From the NCBI GenBank assembly GCA_019634595.1, contig JAHCBC010000008.1, forward strand, positions 43,406 through 107,405: a stretch of DNA of 64,000 bases. The letters run 5' to 3'. Shown in pieces: positions 49,262 to 57,942 of this stretch. The translations under genes were made by a program, and so were the position numbers. This DNA is from Akkermansiaceae bacterium. GTDB taxonomy: Bacteria; Verrucomicrobiota; Verrucomicrobiia; Verrucomicrobiales; Akkermansiaceae. Position 1 is the stretch's first letter. The number at the start of each line of letters is the position of its first letter. The notes under the pieces were generated by a model that had not been told where the DNA came from, did not search any database, and saw only the letters and a program-made list of their open reading frames with translations.

Positions 49262-50518
49262 CTAAAGAGAAACCGCAGGGAGATTTTGCACCGCCGCTTT
49301 CAAAGCCGACAGCTCTGTATGCGTGTAGATATCGTTGATTTCTCTTGTGCTGTGGCCGGTCAACCGCATGCGGATCTCCTGACTGACGTCTGCATTGGCC
49401 AGCCAGCTGTTGAAGGTGTGACGGAGTGAGTGGAAACTCCGGGCGTATTGGGTTCTACCAGCGCCATGCTTGACCTTTTTGATCTCGGCTCGGCTGATTC
49501 CTGCGTGTGTCATCAAAGCTCCGAAGCGCAGAGAAAGCCCATTCCTTCCAGCCGGGCTTACTTTAGCGAGCTGTGGGAAAAGAGGAGCTGCAGGATCGTC
49601 TGGAACAGGGTAGTCCAGGAAATACTGTTCCAAGGCGATCGAGAGAGGAACCGTAACGACCTTTTTCTTGCGGGAGGTTTTCTGGGGCAGGTAGGTGATG
49701 CATTTTTTGGAAAAATCGATGGTTCCCGCCTTTAGAGTCGCTGCATCTCCCAAGCGGAGGCCACCGAACGCTCCCAGCAGAATGAGTCCCTTCCACTCCT
49801 TTGACGGCGCGGCGTGAATCAGCTTCTGGACTTCTTCGATCGTGAATGGTTCCCGCGAAACACTGTCTTCTTCAGAAAGGACCGAAACCGTACTCGCCGG
49901 ATTGCGCGGAAGCAGACCTTCTTTTACTGCGGAAGTAATGCATGAACGAATGTCTTTGAGGTAGCCGTTGCTGGTTTTCGCGCTGCGCCCCTCCGAATGC
50001 AACTTGTCCCTGAATTTCTGGATGTCGCCTGAGGTGATTGTTTCAAGGCGCTGGGTCGCGCGCGAGCCCAGGTGGGCTTTGAAGCGAGCTACCGCGTTCT
50101 TGTAGCGAGCGAAAGTCGCGGGTTTGGCCGATGCTTTCTTGTTGGCAAGCCAGAACTCCATCCAATCGGTGATGGTGTAGCTGCGAAGGGCGGTTCCAGT
50201 GGCGAACTCTGTCATTTTCTCGAGAAATTGCCGGCCCCGGTCGGCCGTGAGTTCATTGCGCGTTGCAAGGGCGGCGGCATCCTTCAAAAGGCGGTAGATC
50301 TGCTGACTCTTTTCGTCCGTTGCACCGGCCTCGCGGAGGAATGAATCCCGCAGCATAGCGGCATATTCCTCGGCCTCGCGTTTATTGGTTTGACCCGTTT
50401 GGCGCTGAACCTGTTTGGTGCCGCCTTCCGGAGCGGGGATTCTGAATGAACAGTAGTAGCCCGGAAGGGGATTGCCCGTTTTTGGGCTCACGCGCCGGAA
50501 GAGTGTCACGCCGATCAT
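49262..50518 (-). CDS. Tyrosine recombinase/integrase of the island
   Basis: 418 residues. The SAM-like core-binding domain is about 115-205 (YTITDWMEFWLANKKAS..., KTSNGYLKDIRSCITSAVKEG). The catalytic domain has Arg255 in GGLRLGD, Lys in SRKKKVVTVPL (about 283-292), the H-x-x-R box HSLRH (363-367), TGH (387-389) and nucleophile Tyr398 in INDIYTH. All catalytic residues are intact, so it should be active. It starts 122 bp from the right att repeat, reading away from it, as expected for an integrase next to its attachment site. It sits at the end far from the tRNA. Confidence 0.95.
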   Translation of the reverse strand: MIGVTLFRRVSPKTGNPLPGYYCSFRIPAPEGGTKQVQRQTGQTNKREAEEYAAMLRDSFLREAGATDEKSQQIYRLLKDAAALATRNELTADRGRQFLEKMTEFATGTALRSYTITDWMEFWLANKKASAKPATFARYKNAVARFKAHLGSRATQRLETITSGDIQKFRDKLHSEGRSAKTSNGYLKDIRSCITSAVKEGLLPRNPASTVSVLSEEDSVSREPFTIEEVQKLIHAAPSKEWKGLILLGAFGGLRLGDAATLKAGTIDFSKKCITYLPQKTSRKKKVVTVPLSIALEQYFLDYPVPDDPAAPLFPQLAKVSPAGRNGLSLRFGALMTHAGISRAEIKKVKHGAGRTQYARSFHSLRHTFNSWLANADVSQEIRMRLTGHSTREINDIYTHTELSALKAAVQNLPAVSL

Positions 50519-50640
50519 GCAAACCAGGTGGTAACAATCAGTGACGTGCTGGCAAGTGAATAAAGTTGTTTATTTCTTATTATAAGTGTGTTGCGAACTT
50601 GTCTGACATCGCTGGATGTCCTTGGATGATCGGTTACTAA

Positions 50641-50679
50641 TCCTGGGTTCGAATCCCAGCCCTTGTACCAAATGAAGGC
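50641..50679. repeat. Right attachment site (att repeat copy 2)
   Basis: Identical over 39 bp to 20689-20727. It contains only the T-arm and 3' acceptor strand of tRNA-Lys, so it is not a second tRNA gene. It marks the island's right end. Confidence 0.9.
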
Positions 50680-50702
50680 CGGTCACGAAAGTGACCGGCC
50701 TT
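50675..50702 (+). terminator. Displaced original tRNA-Lys terminator hairpin
   Basis: AAGGCCGGTCAC-GAAA-GTGACCGGCCTT, a perfect 12-bp stem with a GAAA tetraloop. It is in the same place relative to the att repeat as the hairpin at 20723-20753. Joining the left tRNA half to this DNA would give tRNA-Lys plus this terminator, so it is probably the pre-insertion one. Confidence 0.65.
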
Positions 50703-50894
50703 CACTTTTGGTCACCCTTATCCACCGGGGCTTTGTGTTGAAGTTTCGACTTTTCCCCTTCCGAGAGGCTGTTAGAACGGGGGTTGCAAGGTGCCTGCCT
50801 GTCGAAAACCGGTCCTTCCCATCGAAGCTCAAACTCGGTAACCTCATCGGCCGGATTTACGAGGCCTAGAAGAACCCATCTATTAAACTGATCT

Positions 50895-53723
50895 ATGGCC
50901 TCAACAATTCGCTGGTTGCACCTCTCAGACTTCCATGTTGGAAAAGACGACTATGCGGGATACAAAATGTTCGATTATATCATCGCGCACGTCAAACAAA
51001 GGAAGGACGAAGGTTTCACGCCTGACTTCATTTTCGTTACCGGCGACCTCGCAAACAAAGGCCTTGAATCTGAATACACGGACTTCTGGTTGGGATTCAT
51101 GGATGTCTTACAAGATGCGGTGGGAAATGATATTGTCGGGCGGACCTTCGTCGTTCCTGGAAACCACGATGTCGACCGCGATCTTAACCAAGCGTTCGGA
51201 CGCGATGAAATGTTGGCCGCGTCGAGCAAGCATTTCGATCCGACTGAGAGGGGGTTAAAAGCTCGGCAAATGCTTATACCGCGTTTCCAGGCTTTCGACA
51301 GCAGCGATCAGACCTTGGCGAAAGGGGCCTTCACAAGTATGGCAGGAGCATTTTCTTCAGTGCTAACGCTCCGCGACAAAAAAGTCGGAATTGCGGGTAT
51401 TAACACTGCGTGGCTATGCAAGGATGAACATGACGATGGGAAGCTGACCCCAGGAAAAGGAATGGTGGAGCAGGCGTTGAACGCCATAAAAGATGCTCAT
51501 CTTCGTATCGTTCTTGGTCATCACCCGCTTGACTGGCTGTTGCCTGCTGAACAAAAATCCATCAAAAGCCTGTTCGGTCAAAATGGGGTCATTTATTTGC
51601 ACGGGCATCTTCACGACGAATGGGCAGAGCCTACCTACGGCGGCGGGCATCAATTTTTGGCGATTCAGTCTGGTGCCGCCTTTCAGGCGCGTGAGCGCGA
51701 GAAGTGGCGCAATGGCCTCGTGTGGGGCGAGGCCGATTTAGATACGACCGAGATTCGCCTCCAACCTCGCCGTTGGATTTCTGACCAGCAGTCGTGGGTT
51801 CCCGCGACAGACGCCTTCCATGAGTATCATCGGAGCGGAGATTGGTGGCACTATCCTATGCCCGGTAGTGAGCCTGCCAAGAAGCTCGGGAAAATAGAAC
51901 AGCGACCGCCAACATCTACGCCAAAAGGGTGGGCTGTTTCCAAAGCCAGCGAGCTTGCTCTTCATCTTAAACCGCTCGAAACTGAAGCTGCCGTTCGCTT
52001 CTTCAACGGTGCAGCTCCCTCTTGGGCAACAGCCCTCTCAACTTCCATTCCTCGCAGGAAGATTGTAGGATCTCTGGCCTCCCGATTTCAGGATGCAGAA
52101 GCGGCGGGGCGCCCGCTCGTGGCAGTTTTACTCGCAGCTGGTTGCGAAGGAAAGACGACTGCGATGCTTCAGGCCGCCGGCCAAATAGTGGAGGGCAAAC
52201 CTGACTGGCGGATTCTCCGCCGTATTGATGACGCCGAACCATTCCTGCCTGACGACATTCTTCCCGAGCTCATCAAGGAGTATCATTGGCTGGTAGTTAT
52301 TGACGAGGCCGACCGCGCAGCGAAATCAATAACTGAATTTCTGCCCCGACTTAGCCGTGAACTTGATGGTCGCGTTCATTTCTTGTTGGCGTGTCGAGAT
52401 TCAGATTGGCTGGGGTCACGCGCGGATGATCTCAGATGGAGTGATGTCTCCATTTTCCAAAAGGAGCGATTAGCCGGCCTCGATGCTGACGATGCCAAAG
52501 CAATAGTTACGGCATGGGGTGACTTTGGAAACGCAGGTCTTGGCGACATGGTTAGTGTGGATGAAGGTAAGCGAGCAGAGGTTCTTGCTAATCAAGCGCG
52601 CGAGGAGGCTAAAACTCAAAAGGGAGCCCTATTCGGAGCATTGCTGGCAGTGCGTCATGGTAGCGATCTCCCGAATCACGCTCGGCTGATGCTCGATAGA
52701 TTGCGTCAGCGTTCAATTCCAGGAGGGTGCACGCTTCACGAGGCTTTGGCATACGTGGCTGCGATGCACGCAGAAGGACTTGAATTCTTGTCACGGCCGG
52801 TGCTCGCCCAAGTGTTAGCGTGTCCATTGAGTCGACTTCACCGAGAAGTTTTGACCCCTCTTGGGCAGGAGGCTGCGGCCACCTCCACATCTTCTTTCAT
52901 ATTCACGCGCCACCGCCGAATTGCGCAAGCATTGGTTGAGGTTCTTGAGAAGGAGTTTGGCGTGGATGTGGGGGATTTGTTCGTCGCATTGGCCGTGGCA
53001 GCCATTGATGCAGCAAAGGATGGGCATTACGTGACTGACCTTTCTGAATGGCGATTCAAGTTTGCCAGATACTTCCTAGATGCGGGGAAAGAGGAGCTCG
53101 CAATCAAGATCGGCAAAGCCGTTCTATCTCGTGAATCGACCGATTTCAGACAAATTTCCAATCTATCCAGTTTGTATCGACAGACCGGGGCTACGGAGGA
53201 AGCGGTCGGACTTTTCCGCTCTCGTCCTGCTTCAATGAGCATGGATCGGGGCTCTTATTTCGAGTGGGGGACAGCTGAGGGGTTAAATGGCGATGCTGTA
53301 GGGAGTGTCATTTTGATCGGCTTCTCGCTGAGCGACGACTGCAGCTCTTCGTGGGTAGACAACAACCGCGCAAAACTTGGGCTGGCAGGGTTAGGGGTGG
53401 CGCTGGGTGAGCTTTTCGAAAATTATCGTGCAAGCGTTTTTCGTGATGCCCGTGTCGGAGTAGCTGTGCTCGGACAGCAACTCGAACTCGATACGACCAC
53501 GGCGGCCCACTTTAGGAAGCACATAGATGAAGGAAAAAAAGTAGGAGCGGTTGTGCCAACCGTTGATGAGGCGTTTACTTTGTTTCGTAAGAGTGTCGCT
53601 GCAGCTGAGTCTATTGGAGTTAATGAGTTTGTGGACGCGATCGTTCCCGACGCTGCTCACCTGGATTTCGAAGGCTTGAAACGTTTAGTTTATGCCGCTG
53701 CCGAATCACGTCACCGTTGCTAG
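50895..53723 (+). CDS. Metallophosphoesterase-STAND NTPase fusion, candidate defence protein
   Basis: 942 residues. 1-290 is a calcineurin-like metallophosphoesterase with every metal motif: SDFHVG (11-16), TGDLANKG (49-56), PGNHD (88-92), GHHP (208-211) and HGHLH (236-240). About 360-640 is a P-loop NTPase: Walker A AAGCEGKTT (414-422, Ala in place of the first Gly) and Walker B WLVVIDEADRA (466-475), followed by a winged-helix-like region. The C-terminal 250 residues are helical and TPR-like (ISNLSSLYRQTGATEEAVGLF). The order effector-STAND NTPase-repeat sensor is that of bacterial NLR-like defence proteins. The gene is AT-richer than its neighbours and stands alone just outside the island boundary. 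A defence role is inference. Confidence 0.8.
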   Translation: MASTIRWLHLSDFHVGKDDYAGYKMFDYIIAHVKQRKDEGFTPDFIFVTGDLANKGLESEYTDFWLGFMDVLQDAVGNDIVGRTFVVPGNHDVDRDLNQAFGRDEMLAASSKHFDPTERGLKARQMLIPRFQAFDSSDQTLAKGAFTSMAGAFSSVLTLRDKKVGIAGINTAWLCKDEHDDGKLTPGKGMVEQALNAIKDAHLRIVLGHHPLDWLLPAEQKSIKSLFGQNGVIYLHGHLHDEWAEPTYGGGHQFLAIQSGAAFQAREREKWRNGLVWGEADLDTTEIRLQPRRWISDQQSWVPATDAFHEYHRSGDWWHYPMPGSEPAKKLGKIEQRPPTSTPKGWAVSKASELALHLKPLETEAAVRFFNGAAPSWATALSTSIPRRKIVGSLASRFQDAEAAGRPLVAVLLAAGCEGKTTAMLQAAGQIVEGKPDWRILRRIDDAEPFLPDDILPELIKEYHWLVVIDEADRAAKSITEFLPRLSRELDGRVHFLLACRDSDWLGSRADDLRWSDVSIFQKERLAGLDADDAKAIVTAWGDFGNAGLGDMVSVDEGKRAEVLANQAREEAKTQKGALFGALLAVRHGSDLPNHARLMLDRLRQRSIPGGCTLHEALAYVAAMHAEGLEFLSRPVLAQVLACPLSRLHREVLTPLGQEAAATSTSSFIFTRHRRIAQALVEVLEKEFGVDVGDLFVALAVAAIDAAKDGHYVTDLSEWRFKFARYFLDAGKEELAIKIGKAVLSRESTDFRQISNLSSLYRQTGATEEAVGLFRSRPASMSMDRGSYFEWGTAEGLNGDAVGSVILIGFSLSDDCSSSWVDNNRAKLGLAGLGVALGELFENYRASVFRDARVGVAVLGQQLELDTTTAAHFRKHIDEGKKVGAVVPTVDEAFTLFRKSVAAAESIGVNEFVDAIVPDAAHLDFEGLKRLVYAAAESRHRC

Positions 53724-53820
53724 ACAAGCGGAAATGCGGGAGTTAACAAGTAGAGAGGGCTGCGCTACGAAGTAGGCACCGGAGTTGGAGGCGCGTTTGA
53801 GCAGTAATCGAGTCCTCTGA
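53724..53820. other. Short intergenic before transposase remnant
   Basis: Nothing recognisable. With the remnant and the following 124 bp it makes up the 398-bp gene-poor gap before the peptidase gene. Confidence 0.4.
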
Positions 53821-53997
53821 CTATTTTTTCGCTTCGGGCAGGCGGTCGAGGCGGCCATAGGAGGCGAAGGTCTGGAAGTCGCGACGGATCTCGTAGGACT
53901 GCTGTCTTGAGTATTCCATGACCTGGTAAGCGTTGAATGCGTTGTTGAGTTCGGATGCCAGTCCGAGTATTCTGAGCGTGTGCTTGACGACCTTGTT
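53821..53997 (-). pseudogene. N-terminal fragment of a transposase-like protein
   Basis: A start-less frame of 58 residues: KVVKHTLRILGLASELNNAF, NAYQVMEYSRQQSYEIRRDF, QTFASYGRLDRLPEAKK, then TAG. It reads like the helix-turn-helix N-terminus of IS481-type transposases (xxMGYSRQxFYxxRxxFQTxGxxGLxDR). The rest of such a gene is absent and a TAA precedes it, so it is a relic. The family assignment is from memory of the pattern and is tentative. Confidence 0.5.
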
Positions 53998-54121
53998 TTA
54001 GCGGTCATGTCGGAGTCTTTTTTCCGCTTCCCGAATAATCATACCCATGATCGCGTAAGGTATTTGGCCGTGCGGAGTCATGGCAGATCCGGAATTATGG
54101 CGCGGGCATGACCCCAATCGC

Positions 54122-55324
54122 ATGATCAACCGAACCAAGATTGGGATGACCATAGCCGCGGGCATTTTCCTGTCCTTGGAGGGAGGAGCGTTCGCGAAGA
54201 CATGGACCGACCGGTTCGGGCGGGCGTTCGAGACGGAGTTCGTGGAGATGGAGGGGGAGAAGGTGGTGCTTTCTCTCCCGGATGGCCGGACCTTCACGAT
54301 GGCGGTGGCGGATCTTTCCTTGTCGGACCGGACGGATCTGCAACGGCAGCTCTCCACGTCGATGCCGATCCGGAGGGCGGGGCAGGGACCTGCGGCCCAG
54401 CCGGCGGTGCGGAACTTCGGCGGGCCATGGCCGCGGGAGGTCCGGATGGATGGGGCGTCCGCGTGCAAGGTGGTGCTGGAGGATGCGAAGAGCGGACGCT
54501 TCGTCTATGAAAGCCCGGGCTACCGATTCACGGCGGATGCGCGGATCACGGATGACGCGCTGCGGAATTTCTCGGTGATGTTCGAGACGACGCGCAAGTA
54601 TGCCCGCGCGCTGCCGCTTTCGCTTTCCCCGGGTGGCCGGGACGGGAAGCTGGACATCCTGCTTTTCGGAGAAATGTCCGGCTACATCCGGGCAGGCGGC
54701 CCACCGGGATCGGCGGGGTGCTATGTGCCGGCCCGGAACATCGTGATGGTGCCGATGGAGAGCCTGGGGCTGAAGAAAGGCGGGACGGGTTACAGCCTGG
54801 ACATGAAGGTTTCCAATCTGGTGCTGGTCCATGAACTGGCGCACCAGCTCACTCCGGCGGCCTACTATGCCCCCGGAGCGAGGGGATGGTTCAGCGAGGG
54901 ACTGGCGGAGTACATGGCGGCGACTCCGTATAGCTGGGGATATTTCGCGCCGGACATCCATGGGAACTCGGTGAAGGCGTACGTCACCTCCACCGGCAAC
55001 AACGGGCTGGGCGGGCGGAACCTCGGGACGCGGATCTCCGCGCCGCGGCTGCGCCATCTTTTCCTCATGGACTACAGCGAGTTCTCCGGGCCGAACGCGG
55101 GGACGAACTACGCGCTGGGCCTGCTGGTGACCCATTACTTTTTCCACATGGAAGGCGGCGGGCGGGGCGCGAGGATGAGGACGTTCCTGGAAGGCCTGCA
55201 CGGTGGTGCCTCCGGCGAGGAGGCGGTGAAGCCGCTGCTGGGCGGTGGCACCTATGAAAAGCTGGAGGCGGAGATTTCCGCGGAATGGGCGAAAAAAGGC
55301 GTGATGATCCGGTTCGGCGGCTGA
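54122..55324 (+). CDS. Exported SHD1-domain putative metallopeptidase (gluzincin type)
   Basis: 400 residues from the ATG at 54122; ATGs at 54080 and 54146 are also in frame. A signal peptide (MTIAAGIFLSLEGGAFA) is followed by an SLA1-homology-like domain 1, KTWTDRFGRAFETEFVEMEGEKVVLSLPDGRTFTMAVADLS, typical of Planctomycetes and Verrucomicrobia. Then comes a peptidase region with zinc motif NLVLVHELAHQLTP and, about 25 residues on, the third-ligand-type GWFSEGLAEYMA. It is likely an extracytoplasmic zinc protease. It is co-directional with the permease gene 132 bp downstream. Confidence 0.8.
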   Translation: MINRTKIGMTIAAGIFLSLEGGAFAKTWTDRFGRAFETEFVEMEGEKVVLSLPDGRTFTMAVADLSLSDRTDLQRQLSTSMPIRRAGQGPAAQPAVRNFGGPWPREVRMDGASACKVVLEDAKSGRFVYESPGYRFTADARITDDALRNFSVMFETTRKYARALPLSLSPGGRDGKLDILLFGEMSGYIRAGGPPGSAGCYVPARNIVMVPMESLGLKKGGTGYSLDMKVSNLVLVHELAHQLTPAAYYAPGARGWFSEGLAEYMAATPYSWGYFAPDIHGNSVKAYVTSTGNNGLGGRNLGTRISAPRLRHLFLMDYSEFSGPNAGTNYALGLLVTHYFFHMEGGGRGARMRTFLEGLHGGASGEEAVKPLLGGGTYEKLEAEISAEWAKKGVMIRFGG

Positions 55325-55456
55325 TGGCCGACTGGCGGAATACGGCGACTTTGGATGTTTTTCCGTTGCCGGTCCGCAATGGGGTTGCGTCACGGCGCGG
55401 GAATCCGGAGAAAAGGGGCGGCCTCCCAGCCATCCCGCAGCCCGAAACAAACCACC

Positions 55457-56725
55457 ATGAGTTCCCGGAGTACGACCAACGCCCGCCTTTCCCTGATGAT
55501 GTTCCTCCAGTTTTTCATCTGGGGGGCTTTCTTCGTGCCGATGGGCGGTTATCTCGCGGAGCTGTTCAAGGGCCGGGAGGGACTGAATGCCATCATCGGT
55601 GAGAGCTACGCGACGCACAACTGGGCGGGCCTGATCGCGCCGCTGTTCGTGGGACTGGTGGCCGACCGTTTTTTCAATGCGGAGCGGGTGAACGGCTTCC
55701 TGCATCTGGTGGGGGCGGCGCTGCTCTTCTACTGCTCCACTCTCACGGAGCCGGGGGCGGTGTTCTGGGGCCTGCTCGCGTATTTCATGTGCTATATGCC
55801 CACGCTGGCTCTGGTGAACACCATCACCTTCAAGAACATCGAAAGCAGCGAGCGCGATTTCCCAAAGATCCGCCTGTGGGGCACCATCGGCTGGATCGTT
55901 TCCGGATTGGTCGTGGCGCAGTCCATGTTTGGTCTGTTCCCTTTCCCGGTGCTGCCGGGCATCGACAATGCGGGGGCCACCTCGTTCCCGATGAAGCTGG
56001 CCGCGGTGGTGAGCATCATCTACGGCATCTACAGCTTCACCCTGCCCGCCTGCCCTCCGGGAGCACGGGGAAAGAAGGTGAGCTTCGCGAAGCTGCTGGG
56101 ACTGGATGCGCTGAAGCTTTTCAAGGACCGCTCCTTCGCGGTGTTCGCGGTCTGTTCCTTCCTCATCTGCATCCCGCTCGCCTTCTACTACGCCCGCACG
56201 TATGAGTTCGCGGACAAGATGGCTTTCGGACCCCGGGCGGGCAGTGTCATGGCGCTGGGCCAGGTGAGCGAGATCGTGTTCATGGCGCTGGTGCCGTTTT
56301 TCTTCCGCAAGCTGGGGGTGAAGTGGATGCTGCTGGTGGGCATGCTGGCATGGACCGCCCGCTATGCGGTTTTCGGTCTCACCCCGTCGGCACCTGCCAT
56401 GCTGGTGCTCGGCATCGTGCTGCACGGCATCTGCTATGACTTCTTCTTCGTGACCGGCCAGCTCTACACCGACCGGAAGGCTCCGGAGGAAATCCGGGCG
56501 TCAGCCCAGGCGCTCATCGGTCTGCTGACCTACGGTGCTGGTATGCTGGTGGGCAACTACATCCTCGGCTGGTGGGGGGACCGCATCAAGCTGGACCCCA
56601 CCACCCAGGCTGGCTGGCTGGCCGGGGCGCAGGAATTCTGGCTGCTGCCGGCGGGCATCGCGCTGGTGGTGGCGGTGGTATTCGCCGTCACTTTCCGGGA
56701 CCGCAGTGCTGACAGCGAAAGCTGA
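55457..56725 (+). CDS. MFS permease, nucleoside:H+ symporter-like
   Basis: 422 residues from the ATG at 55457; the frame before it is leader. Twelve hydrophobic segments. The start ARLSLMMFLQFFIWGAFFVPMGGYL and the segment ASFYATHNWAG-like IGESYATHNWAGLIAPLFVGLVADRFF match the nucleoside-transporter (NupG/XapB) branch of the major facilitator superfamily. IRLWGTIGWIVSGLVV supports this. The substrate is inferred, probably a nucleoside or related compound. It is followed by the SUMF1-type gene 109 bp later. Confidence 0.85.
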   Translation: MSSRSTTNARLSLMMFLQFFIWGAFFVPMGGYLAELFKGREGLNAIIGESYATHNWAGLIAPLFVGLVADRFFNAERVNGFLHLVGAALLFYCSTLTEPGAVFWGLLAYFMCYMPTLALVNTITFKNIESSERDFPKIRLWGTIGWIVSGLVVAQSMFGLFPFPVLPGIDNAGATSFPMKLAAVVSIIYGIYSFTLPACPPGARGKKVSFAKLLGLDALKLFKDRSFAVFAVCSFLICIPLAFYYARTYEFADKMAFGPRAGSVMALGQVSEIVFMALVPFFFRKLGVKWMLLVGMLAWTARYAVFGLTPSAPAMLVLGIVLHGICYDFFFVTGQLYTDRKAPEEIRASAQALIGLLTYGAGMLVGNYILGWWGDRIKLDPTTQAGWLAGAQEFWLLPAGIALVVAVVFAVTFRDRSADSES

Positions 56726-56834
56726 GATGCTCCCATACCCGCCGGGCCGGGCCGCCGCCGCTGATAAATTCCGCGTTATTTTCCGTATCCTGCCCCACGA
56801 TTTCCGTTTCCGAGACATCCTTTTTTCCAGATCC

Positions 56835-57938
56835 ATGATCCGTAAGCTCCCATTCCTCGCCCTGTCCATTCTTCCCGCTGTTGCCGCGGAACTTCCGCAT
56901 CCGGACCTGTTGCCAACGACCAAGGCGATCCACGAGAAGATCGCGAAAAAGGCGGACGGGGATGCCGCCTCGATGAAGGCCTACACGGAGACGGCCACCC
57001 TGGCGGGAAATGCGACCTATGACCTGGTGCCGATCCCGGGCGGGGAGTTCACCATCGGCTCCCCGGCGTCCGAAGCGGGCCGCAAGGACGATGAAGGTCC
57101 CCAGCGGAAGCTGAAGGTGGAACCATTCTGGATGGGCAAGCTGGAGATCACCTGGGACATCTACCGTCCCTTCATGGAGAACGGAAAGAGCCGCAACAAG
57201 AACGGCACGCTCAACCGTGACTCCGACATCATGACCCCGGAGCCGCCGACGGTGGGGGATGGCGAGACGTTGAGCGACTCGATCACCCAGCCGACCCCGC
57301 CCTACATGCCGATGCACTTCGAGATGGGTGAAGGTTACTCGAAAAGCTACCCGGCGGTGGGCATGACCCACCATGCCGCCAACAAGTTCTGCGAGTGGCT
57401 CAGCGAACAGACCGGCCACTTCTACCGCCTGCCCACGGAGGCGGAGTGGGAGTACGCCTGCCGCGCGGGGACCACCACCACCTACAGCTTCGGTGACGAC
57501 GTGTCGAAGCTGGATGAGTATGCGTGGCACGCGAAGAACTCGGAATACAGCTACCAGAAGGTGGGGACGAAGAAGCCCAACCCGTGGGGCCTCCACGACA
57601 TGCACGGCAACGTGTCAGAGCACGTGCTCGACCAATATCTCCCTGATGCCTACTCGAAGCTGAAGGACGGGGATGCGGCATCCTTCGTCCCCGCGCCCAA
57701 TCGCTATCCCACCATCGTCCGCGGCGGGAACTGGGAGGCGGATCCGGAACTCCTGCGGAGTGCGGCCCGGGTGGGGAGTGACCCGATGTGGAAGGTCATC
57801 GACCCGCAGGTGCCGAAGTCCATCTGGTATTTCACCAACGCGCCTTTCCTCGGCTTCCGCATCGTGAGGCCGCTGAAGACCCCGACCGTGGAGGAAATGC
57901 ACGCCTACTGGAACCAAGGTCCGGGACCGACGGAGTGA
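56835..57938 (+). CDS. Exported SUMF1/formylglycine-generating-enzyme-like protein
   Basis: 367 residues from MIRKLPFLALSILPAVAAEL, a signal peptide. The FGE-sulfatase domain covers most of the rest: LVPIPGGEFTIGSPASEAGR, VEPFWMGKLEITWDIYRPFM, FYRLPTEAEWEYACRAGTTT, NPWGLHDMHGNVSEHV and IVRGGNWEADPELLRSAARV. The catalytic Cys pair of true FGE is not obvious and the usual GNVWEW is GNVSEH, so it is more likely a non-catalytic C-type-lectin-fold member. Exported SUMF1 proteins are abundant in this phylum. ApbE starts 4 bp after the stop, implying an operon. Confidence 0.88.
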   Translation: MIRKLPFLALSILPAVAAELPHPDLLPTTKAIHEKIAKKADGDAASMKAYTETATLAGNATYDLVPIPGGEFTIGSPASEAGRKDDEGPQRKLKVEPFWMGKLEITWDIYRPFMENGKSRNKNGTLNRDSDIMTPEPPTVGDGETLSDSITQPTPPYMPMHFEMGEGYSKSYPAVGMTHHAANKFCEWLSEQTGHFYRLPTEAEWEYACRAGTTTTYSFGDDVSKLDEYAWHAKNSEYSYQKVGTKKPNPWGLHDMHGNVSEHVLDQYLPDAYSKLKDGDAASFVPAPNRYPTIVRGGNWEADPELLRSAARVGSDPMWKVIDPQVPKSIWYFTNAPFLGFRIVRPLKTPTVEEMHAYWNQGPGPTE

Positions 57939-57942
57939 TGGC

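Larger units (their letters stand above)
20689..50679. mobile_element. Genomic island integrated in tRNA-Lys
   Basis: Three features define the element: an exact 39-bp direct repeat at 20689-20727 and 50641-50679, the left copy inside an intact tRNA-Lys gene, and a tyrosine recombinase gene ending the island (49262-50518). It is about 30.0 kb. Cargo is mostly metabolic and stress-type genes, with no phage structural or conjugation genes. The left two thirds are GC-rich like the host, while 42.7-45.9 and 48.5-50.6 kb are visibly AT-richer, so the element looks mosaic. Excisionase-like (44455) and XRE (42797) genes could be its control genes. The island is supported by the repeats; whether it is still mobile is unknown. 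Confidence 0.85.
50519..50894. other. Right island boundary region
   Basis: It holds the integrase upstream region, the right att repeat (50641-50679), the hairpin 50675-50702 and about 190 bp leading to the MPP-STAND gene. There is no gene; the frame at 50663-50869 is judged a chance frame. Confidence 0.6.

Noticed and set aside
50641..50670. Second tRNA-Lys gene
   Set aside because: Only the T-arm and 3' acceptor strand are present; no D-arm or anticodon arm. It is an att copy.
20689..50679. Prophage
   Set aside because: An integrase and excisionase-like gene are present, but no terminase, capsid, portal, tail or lysis genes were seen.
54095..56425. 776-codon minus frame across the peptidase and permease genes
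   Set aside because: His/Arg/Gln-rich shadow of two real genes on the opposite strand.
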